Source: Nitrososphaerota archaeon
Lineage (GTDB): Archaea; Thermoproteota; Nitrososphaeria; Nitrososphaerales; UBA183
Length of the DNA: 6,854 nucleotides
Direction: 5' to 3'
Assembly (NCBI GenBank): GCA_029785685.1
Contig: JAFLZE010000052.1
Coordinates: 1-6,854, forward strand
The notes under the pieces: generated by a model
Told to the model about the DNA's origin: nothing
Seen by the model: only the letters and a program-made list of their open reading frames with translations
Database searches by the model: none
Shown: positions 1-3,679 of the stretch, piece by piece
How the letters are laid out: every line of letters begins with the position of its first letter
Position numbering within the stretch: the first letter of the stretch is position 1
Made by a program: the position numbers and the translations under genes

Positions 1-468
1 GAGGCCAGAGACGGCGCCGGTCATCGTCCCGTCGTTGTTGATGGCGCCGCCGTTGTTGCGGATCCCGATGCCGTTGACGCCGATGCCGTCCATCGTCCCG
101 TGGTTGTTGATGGTGGCGGCGTTGAGGATGCCGTCGGTGCCGGCGGTGCCGCTTATCGTCCCGTAGTTGTTGATGATGCCGCTGTTGGAGATGCCGATGT
201 AGTTGTTGGTGGCAGTGACATCAACCCCGGCACCCACATCTAAGGTGGTTCCTGACGGGATGGTGGCCTCAGGCATGGTGCAGGTCGAGCCGCTCCAGGT
301 CCCCCCGAGGGAGCCGGGGCACACCGTCGAACCGTCGGACGTGGTGATCGAGATAACGTTCGCAGCGTGGGCCGCCGGGGTGAGCAGCACCAGGGGCGCA
401 GCGGCTGCGCCGACGAGGAGGAGAAGGATGACCGCCATAGAAGGTACGACGCACCGCTCCGTGCGCAC
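1..468 (-). CDS. Secreted Asn/Gly-rich repeat protein (5' part, runs off the window)
   Basis: The frame stays open to the left edge, so 156 residues are visible and the C-terminus is missing. With a GTG start at 468 the protein begins with a charged n-region (MRTER), a hydrophobic core at about residues 11-34 and an AHA cleavage motif ending at residue 35: a clear Sec signal peptide. Next come a Cys pair (C50, C63) flanking a GGTW motif, then an irregular repeat, with INNxGT at residues 99-104, 120-125 and 143-148. Spacing of 21 and 23 residues suggests rungs of a parallel beta-helix. Such proteins are usually cell-surface or extracellular; ligand and role are unknown. The GTG lies about 28 bases after a TATA-like element, favouring a leaderless mRNA. 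The ATG at 438 is an alternative, but it removes the positive charges of the signal peptide. The reading frame and secretion are well supported; the function is not. Confidence 0.72.
   Translation of the reverse strand, partial: MRTERCVVPSMAVILLLLVGAAAAPLVLLTPAAHAANVISITTSDGSTVCPGSLGGTWSGSTCTMPEATIPSGTTLDVGAGVDVTATNNYIGISNSGIINNYGTISGTAGTDGILNAATINNHGTMDGIGVNGIGIRNNGGAINNDGTMTGAVSGL
22..175 (-). repeat. Three in-frame copies of an ~22-bp coding repeat
   Basis: Near-identical units lie at 22-44, 91-113 and 154-175. On the coding strand each reads ATCAACAACNACGGGACGAT. The start-to-start distances are 69 and 63 bases, both multiples of three, so the repeats preserve the frame and encode the INNxGT(M/I) units of the secreted protein. 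They are coding repeats and not a CRISPR: the spacing is uneven, and the sequence between them is itself repeat-like coding sequence. Confidence 0.75.
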
Positions 469-490
469 GGGCAGGGCGCGCGTTCCCGAG

Positions 491-500
491 GAGATAAGCC
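491..500 (-). promoter_or_regulatory. TATA-like box of the secreted-protein gene
   Basis: On the minus strand the sequence GGCTTATCTC has its centre about 28 bases before the GTG at 468. This is the expected distance from an archaeal TATA element to the transcription start, so the mRNA would start at or next to the GTG. The match to a TATA consensus is only moderate. Confidence 0.45.
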
Positions 501-520
501 TTCCCGAACCTGTTCGGGAA
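501..520. promoter_or_regulatory. 20-bp palindrome, candidate operator
   Basis: TTCCCGAAC and GTTCGGGAA form perfect 9-bp arms around a 2-bp centre. The element sits directly upstream of the TATA-like box. A further half-site, TTCCCGA, lies at 483-489, between the box and the start codon, 18 bp from the matching half-site at 501. A two-fold symmetric site touching the core promoter suits a dimeric transcription factor. Whether it represses or activates cannot be read from the sequence. Confidence 0.55.
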
Positions 521-567
521 CCGCGCACCGTCGAACCCTAACGCGGCGTCGACGCGTGGCGAAGCTC

Positions 568-617
568 GAGCCTGGAGGGAGTCGGCTGGTGCGGGAGAGC
601 CTGTGGAGAGAGTCGGC
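568..617. repeat. Imperfect ~20-bp direct repeat
   Basis: Two similar units, both starting GAGCCTG and ending GAGTCGGC, occur at 568-586 and 597-617. They differ by a few substitutions and a 2-base length difference. They lie in the non-coding gap between the DUF5679-like gene and the secreted-protein gene. No function is evident. Confidence 0.4.
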
Positions 618-630
618 GCTCGGGTCGGCG

Positions 631-640
631 AAATAAAAGG
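631..640 (-). terminator. Possible T-rich terminator after the DUF5679-like gene
   Basis: On the minus strand CCTTTTATTT begins 16 bases after the TAG stop at 657-659. Archaeal transcription often ends at short T-tracts without a hairpin. The tract is interrupted, so this is a weak call. Confidence 0.3.
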
Positions 641-656
641 AACGGGAGATTGGAAT

Positions 657-806
657 CTACTTCAGCTTACCAATCCTGAAGATGGCCTTGCCGCACGAGG
701 CGCAGATGCCCTTGATCGCGGGGCGGCCGTTCTTCAGTTTGATTTGCTTGGGATTCTTGATCTCCCGATTTTTCTTCTTCTCGTACACGCAGTATCCGGT
801 TACCAC
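657..806 (-). CDS. DUF5679-like small zinc-ribbon protein
   Basis: This is a 49-residue protein. Its core, IKNPKQIKLKNGRPAIKG, followed by a C35-x2-C38 knuckle and the ending FRIGK, matches from memory the DUF5679 family of about 50-residue proteins in archaea and some bacteria. The family's function is not established; the CxxC pairs suggest zinc binding. The first knuckle normally reads YCVxC, but here it is Y5-C6-V-Y-E9, so the second Cys is Glu and only three Cys remain. The GTG start at 806 gives the family's usual length and has a GAGG ribosome-binding-like sequence 9 bases upstream. A TATA box lies about 40 bases upstream. The gene is less G+C-rich than its neighbours. Family assignment is fairly sure, function unknown. 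Confidence 0.75.
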   Translation of the reverse strand: MVTGYCVYEKKKNREIKNPKQIKLKNGRPAIKGICASCGKAIFRIGKLK

Positions 807-842
807 TGCGATTTGCCTCGGCAGCCAATCCGAGCAGTTTGC

Positions 843-850
843 TATATAAA
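843..850 (-). promoter_or_regulatory. TATA box of the DUF5679-like gene
   Basis: TTTATATA on the minus strand is the best TATA match in the window. The expected transcription start is near 820, giving a short leader of about 15 bases that includes the GAGG at 816-819 before the GTG at 806. It lies inside the longer open frame that starts with TTG at 860, which argues against that upstream start. Confidence 0.65.
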
Positions 851-852
851 CC

Positions 853-876
853 TGAGCCAACGGGGCTCAAATTGAG
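853..876. promoter_or_regulatory. Two overlapping dyads upstream of the TATA box
   Basis: TGAGCC (853-858) and GGCTCA (864-869) form a 6-bp inverted repeat with a 5-base spacer. It overlaps CTCAA-A-TTGAG at 866-876, an 11-bp palindrome. Both sit within about 25 bp upstream of the TATA box at 843-850, where archaeal activators or TFB-blocking repressors bind. Short dyads arise easily by chance, so confidence is modest. Confidence 0.35.
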
Positions 877-1136
877 GTTTTTTCGGTTCTGGGGCGGTTT
901 TGGGGGCGAATTGGGATTCTAACGCCTAGGTACCGAAGCAGAAGAGTTCCAGAATCTTCGAGATTCGGCGGCTTCGGGCATCTCCTACCGTCTCGCATTT
1001 CTGATTTCGACAATCGCGGCGCGGCCCGTGGGAGCGAGTCGCCTGGCGCAGCCTTGGCCGCGGGCCGATTTACAACCAAGGAACCATATTCTTGGCTCGC
1101 AGCTCTGGAGGAGCAAGATTCCACACCCTACGATTC

Positions 1137-1145
1137 GATTATAGG
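1137..1145 (+). promoter_or_regulatory. TATA-like box of the MFS gene
   Basis: GATTATAGG has its centre near 1141, placing the transcription start near 1168. This is 17 bases before the ATG at 1185 and about 5 before an in-frame TTG at 1173. It is the only A/T-rich core element close to the gene. Confidence 0.5.
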
Positions 1146-1184
1146 GCGACGGGGGCCGGGGGCGTCCCGCGATTGATCCGCTCC

Positions 1185-2354
1185 ATGCAGAGCCGGCGTG
1201 CCCTCGGGTCGCTGGTCGTCGCCCGGGCCATCTACGCGATCAACTGGGTCAACGTCGGCGCGATCTTCTACCTGATGGGGCCGGACCTCAGGGCGGGGGT
1301 GACGGGGCTCGGGCTCGTCACCGCGACGTTCTACCTTGGCCTCGGGCTGCTGCAGGTCCCGGGCGGGTTGCTCGCAGCCAGGTGGGGACCAAAGAGGGTC
1401 GTGGTGGTCGGGATATTCCTCTCCTCGTCCGCGGTCCTCGCCACGTCCGTCGCCGCGGGCGTCGTCGAAGTCGCTGTCCTCAGGTTCGTCGTCGGGTCGG
1501 GGATGGCCTTCGTGTTCGCACCTTCTGTCATCATAATCGCGGGGCTGCTCCGCGGAGGCAAGTCCGGGATGGGGGTCGGGGTGATGAACTCCGCCTTCGA
1601 TATCGGGGGAATCGCAGGCATATTCGGCTGGGTGGTCCTCGCGACGGTGACCGGCTGGAGGCCGAGCCTGCTGCTGGCTGGGGTCATGGGGTTGGCGACC
1701 GGGGTCCTCGTGGCTCTCTTCGTCCCCGGGGCGGCCGTGGGGAAGGTCCCCAGGGTGGACAGGAAGGCGCTCCGAGCTGTGATCCGCGACAGGCAGCTGA
1801 TCCTCCTTGGGCTGGGGACGGTGGGGTTCGGGGTGGCGGCCACGGACATCGCCGGGTTCATGACCCTCTACGGTGTGAAGTCGCTCTCCGCTTCAGGGGC
1901 CCTCGCCAGCGGGGTGACGTCCCTGGTCTACGTCGTCCCCATCTTCACTTCGCTCTGGGGAGGGCGCGCCTTCGACGTCCTCTCGAAGCACAGGATGGTG
2001 ATGGTCGCGTCCCTGGCGGGGAGCGCCGCCGCCCTCGCCCTGGCCGCCTACCCGTCGGTGCCGGCCGCAGCCGTCTGCTCGGGGCTGGGGGGCCTGGTGT
2101 CCGGGATCGGCTACACCTTCGCCTTCGCGGGGGCGAGGGAGCTCAACAGGGCGGGGAAGGAGTACGAGAGCCTGGCGGTGGCCTGGGTCAACAGCCTGTC
2201 CCTGACCGGGTCGTTCTTCCCCCCGATATTCTTCTCCTACCTGGTCGACGGGTACGGCTACCAGGCGGGATGGCTCTGGAGCGGGGCGCTCACCCTGGTG
2301 TTCGTGGTGCCTGTCCTGCTCATGGTGGAGAGCTGGCGGCCTAGAGCGGCGTAG
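1185..2354 (+). CDS. Major facilitator superfamily (MFS) transporter
   Basis: This is a 389-residue hydrophobic protein with about 12 predicted membrane segments, the normal size for an MFS carrier. The loop after the second segment carries the MFS motif A, GLLAARWGPKR, at residues 61-71. A central, more polar stretch around residues 180-205, rich in Arg and Lys, separates the two six-helix halves. MFS proteins move small solutes across the cytoplasmic membrane by uniport, symport or antiport; nothing here identifies the substrate. ATG at 1185 was chosen because the membrane domain begins right after it. An in-frame TTG at 1173 adds four residues (MIRS), and a TTG at 1092 lies upstream of the TATA box. 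No good ribosome-binding site is seen, so the start is moderately certain. The 3' end overlaps the convergent diiron-protein gene by 14 bases. Confidence 0.85.
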   Translation: MQSRRALGSLVVARAIYAINWVNVGAIFYLMGPDLRAGVTGLGLVTATFYLGLGLLQVPGGLLAARWGPKRVVVVGIFLSSSAVLATSVAAGVVEVAVLRFVVGSGMAFVFAPSVIIIAGLLRGGKSGMGVGVMNSAFDIGGIAGIFGWVVLATVTGWRPSLLLAGVMGLATGVLVALFVPGAAVGKVPRVDRKALRAVIRDRQLILLGLGTVGFGVAATDIAGFMTLYGVKSLSASGALASGVTSLVYVVPIFTSLWGGRAFDVLSKHRMVMVASLAGSAAALALAAYPSVPAAAVCSGLGGLVSGIGYTFAFAGARELNRAGKEYESLAVAWVNSLSLTGSFFPPIFFSYLVDGYGYQAGWLWSGALTLVFVVPVLLMVESWRPRAA

Positions 2355-3324
2355 CGATTATCTCGTCGCCCTTGTTCACGCTCACTTCGAGCCCCGCCAG
2401 GCCTATCTCCTTGATCTCCGGGACGGGTATCCCCAGCTCCTCTATCTTCGACCTGTGGCGTGATATGGCCTTCAGCCAGGCGTCGGACCTGTCCTCCACT
2501 TTGGGGACGCCCAGCCCGGACCTGGCGGCCAGCTCCTCGAGCTTCTGGTCGTACTCGAAGAAGTCCTCGGGGAGCTTCCAGAAGTCGCTCATCGGCTTGA
2601 AGAGCAGCGGGGAGAGGTAGATGAAGCCGTGCTTGAGCTGCCTGGAGATCTTCGACTTGTCGTCCTTGCTCATCCTCTCCGCGAGCCGCTCGAGCATGGC
2701 CAGGGTGCCCGTGAGGTGGCGGGACTCGTCCCTGGTGATGCTCTTGAACGCGGTCGCGTAGACCTTGTTGGTGGACCTCTCCCCCACCTCCTTGAAGATG
2801 AGCTGGGCGCCGATCTCGGCGAAGAAGAAGCTCGAGAATATCAGCTCCAGCGGGTACTTCCCCCAGGCCTGGTTGAAGGCGCTCCAGTAGCGGGCGCCGT
2901 TCTCGTAGAGGGCCATGATGTTCCGGTGTGCCTTTTCCTCGAGCTGGGACTTGGGCTTGAACCTGTAGGGGAAGTTGGGGCAGACCCGGGCGCAGGCCCT
3001 GCGGCACACCTCGTCGTGCCTGCATTCGTCGAAGGCCACGGCGGACAGGAACTTCTTGGTCGGGTCCTCGAACTGGTGCGTGGCGGCCTGGACGGCCGCG
3101 GCCCCGAAGGCTCCTATCCCCGACTTCTCGAAGAGCGCGAGCTTGGAGAGCCAGTATGCCTGGGCCACCCCCTCGTCCGAGGAGAAGTTCTTGGCGTCGC
3201 ACTCGTCCCAGGGGAGGTCGGCCGGGGCCCAGTTCTGGGGGAACCAGAGGTCGTAGGTCCTCAGGAGTGTCTCGGAGACGACGTCCCAGTTCCCCGGGAA
3301 GACGTTCCCTTCGTCGGTGCTCAT
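2341..3324 (-). CDS. Ferritin-like diiron-carboxylate protein (R2/R2lox/AurF-like)
   Basis: This 327-residue, mostly helical protein has both metal-binding halves of a diiron carboxylate enzyme. These are E66, then E100-x2-H103 (FDECRH), E170, then E200-x2-H203 (RDESRH). The Glu-to-ExxH spacings of 34 and 30 residues are as expected for the ferritin-like superfamily that includes ribonucleotide reductase R2, ligand-binding R2lox and AurF-type N-oxygenases. Such proteins use a dinuclear Fe or Mn/Fe centre and O2 for radical formation or oxidation. The AurF-type third His, four residues before the last Glu, is absent (I196 there). I cannot name the substrate. No ribonucleotide reductase large subunit is nearby. 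An unusual Cys run (C101, C107, C111, C115) lies on the first ExxH helix. The ATG at 3324 sits about 29 bases after a TATA-like box, suggesting a leaderless mRNA. Confidence 0.8.
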   Translation of the reverse strand: MSTDEGNVFPGNWDVVSETLLRTYDLWFPQNWAPADLPWDECDAKNFSSDEGVAQAYWLSKLALFEKSGIGAFGAAAVQAATHQFEDPTKKFLSAVAFDECRHDEVCRRACARVCPNFPYRFKPKSQLEEKAHRNIMALYENGARYWSAFNQAWGKYPLELIFSSFFFAEIGAQLIFKEVGERSTNKVYATAFKSITRDESRHLTGTLAMLERLAERMSKDDKSKISRQLKHGFIYLSPLLFKPMSDFWKLPEDFFEYDQKLEELAARSGLGVPKVEDRSDAWLKAISRHRSKIEELGIPVPEIKEIGLAGLEVSVNKGDEIIATPL

Positions 3325-3348
3325 GGCCCTACGGGGGGCCGGGCCGCG

Positions 3349-3357
3349 CTATTACTC
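3349..3357 (-). promoter_or_regulatory. TATA-like box of the diiron-protein gene
   Basis: AGTAATAGC on the minus strand has its centre about 29 bases before the ATG at 3324. Transcription would start at or within a few bases of the start codon. It is divergent from the tRNA promoter 35-50 bases away. Confidence 0.5.
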
Positions 3358-3391
3358 TTGCCTTGGGGGGTCCCCGGGCGCCCCGTGCAAC

Positions 3392-3402
3392 GCATAATTA
3401 TC
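3392..3402 (+). promoter_or_regulatory. Promoter of the tRNA-Cys gene
   Basis: GCATAATTATC is an A/T-rich element in a G+C-rich region, with its centre about 27 bases before the first base of the tRNA (3425). This is the expected spacing for an archaeal TATA box, with transcription starting at or within a few bases of the mature 5' end. A small dyad, CGAGG-CGC-CCTCG (3411-3423), fills the space between the box and the gene. Confidence 0.6.
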
Positions 3403-3460
3403 GTCAACGGCGAGGCGCCCTCGCGGTGGGGTGGCGGAGCGGTTACGCGTGCGCCTGCAG

Positions 3461-3475
3461 TGACGGCCGTCAGTG
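3461..3475 (+). other. Anticodon-loop intron of tRNA-Cys (37/38), 15 bases
   Basis: The segment lies between G37 and A38, the canonical archaeal site. Loop bases 32-35 (CTGC) can pair with TCAG (3470-3473), three of four pairs. A 3-base bulge, TG|A, is left next to the anticodon stem, and the 5' cut falls in the remaining loop. This resembles the relaxed bulge-helix-loop form cut by the archaeal splicing endonuclease. A one-base shift of both cut sites gives the same mature sequence. Confidence 0.75.
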
Positions 3476-3497
3476 AGCGCATTCACATGGGTCCGAA

Positions 3498-3517
3498 AGC
3501 GGCGGTGCCGCCGTGAG
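3498..3517 (+). other. T-loop intron of tRNA-Cys (59/60), 20 bases
   Basis: A bulge-helix-bulge can be drawn. The outer helix is the T-stem ATGGG/CCCAT. The central helix is TCCG (3492-3495) with CGTG (3512-3515): one mismatch and one G-T pair. The 3-base bulges are AA|A and AG|T, and the inner helix is GCGGC/GCCGC closed by GGT. Position 59/60 is a known non-canonical site in some Thermoproteota tRNAs. Without this intron the T-arm cannot have a 7-base loop. Confidence 0.72.
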
Positions 3518-3556
3518 TCCCATCCCCACCTTCTGATTTGGAATAGGAACCCTGGC

Positions 3557-3598
3557 CGAGGGGGTCGCTGGGAAGGAGTGACTCCCACCCTCCCTCGG
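3557..3598. repeat. 42-bp inverted repeat between tRNA and hppA
   Basis: CCGAGGG (3557-3563) and CCCTCGG (3592-3598) form perfect 7-bp outer arms, with GGAGT-G-ACTCC (3575-3585) nested inside. It lies 26 bases beyond the tRNA and 82 bases beyond the hppA stop, so it could fold in either transcript. No T-tract follows on either strand, so it is not a standard terminator. The rest of 3532-3679 shows nothing else. Confidence 0.4.
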
Positions 3599-3679
3599 AC
3601 CCCGCCAGCATGTCCCCATCGAACCGACGGCTGACAGTGCGAGGCGGACGGCCGCGCCTTCGCCGCCGCCCACTCGTCC

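Larger units (their letters stand above)
807..1184. other. Gene-free intergenic stretch with divergent promoters
   Basis: These 378 bases separate the DUF5679-like gene from the divergent transporter gene. I find no convincing ORF or tRNA. The stretch holds the DUF5679-like gene's TATA box and dyads, a T-run at 879-884, a perfect 6-bp hairpin with a TCG loop at 952-966, CCTTGG (1052-1057) facing CCAAGG (1076-1081), and the transporter's TATA box near 1141. Parts are visibly less G+C-rich than the flanking genes. Confidence 0.55.
3425..3531 (+). tRNA. tRNA-Cys(GCA) with two introns
   Basis: The acceptor stem GGTGGGG (3425-3431) pairs fully with CCCCACC (3524-3530). The D-stem is GCG (3434-3436) with CGC (3446-3448), around a loop holding A14, G15, G18 and G19. 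The anticodon stem is TGCGC (3450-3454) with GCGCA (3477-3481). The variable loop is TTCAC, and the T-stem is ATGGG (3487-3491) with CCCAT (3519-3523). Removing 15 bases after position 37 gives the anticodon loop CTGCAGA, typical of archaeal tRNA-Cys, with anticodon GCA at 3457-3459. Removing 20 bases between positions 59 and 60 gives the T-loop TCCGAAT. The base after the acceptor stem is T (3531), the U73 discriminator that is a Cys identity element; CCA is not encoded. Mature length is 72 before CCA addition. Odd points are C at position 55, normally an invariant U, and a three-pair D-stem with a 9-base loop. The isoacceptor call is strong; exact splice sites are inferred. Confidence 0.88.

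Noticed and set aside
1..200. CRISPR-like or tandem DNA repeat
   Set aside because: The units are in frame, unevenly spaced and encode INNxGT peptide repeats, so they are coding repeats.
807..860. Longer DUF5679-like protein starting with TTG at 860
   Set aside because: The extension covers the TATA box at 843-850 and would lie upstream of the transcription start. The GTG at 806 gives the family's usual length.
867..1124. Minus-strand open frame of 85 codons in the intergenic stretch
   Set aside because: It has no recognisable motif, no promoter or ribosome-binding site, and an Arg/Pro/Ser-rich product as expected by chance.
1092..1184. MFS start at TTG 1092
   Set aside because: It precedes the TATA-like box near 1141 and adds 31 polar residues before the membrane domain.
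1382..2344. Second plus-strand frame inside the MFS gene (320 codons)
   Set aside because: Its product is Arg/Gly-rich with no membrane segments or motifs, while the other frame gives a typical MFS protein.
2258..3202. Minus-strand frame of 314 codons over the diiron-protein gene
   Set aside because: It is an Arg-rich shadow. The frame with both ExxH motifs is the real one.
2629..3516. Long plus-strand open frame (295 codons)
   Set aside because: It lies opposite the diiron-protein gene, is a low-complexity Gly/Val/Leu/Glu product of G+C-rich codons, and runs into the tRNA gene. It is a shadow.
3544..3610. Possible second tRNA containing CTGGCCGAGGGGG
   Set aside because: The D-arm-like start has no matching acceptor stem, anticodon arm or T-arm. 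The pairing found is a simple nested hairpin.
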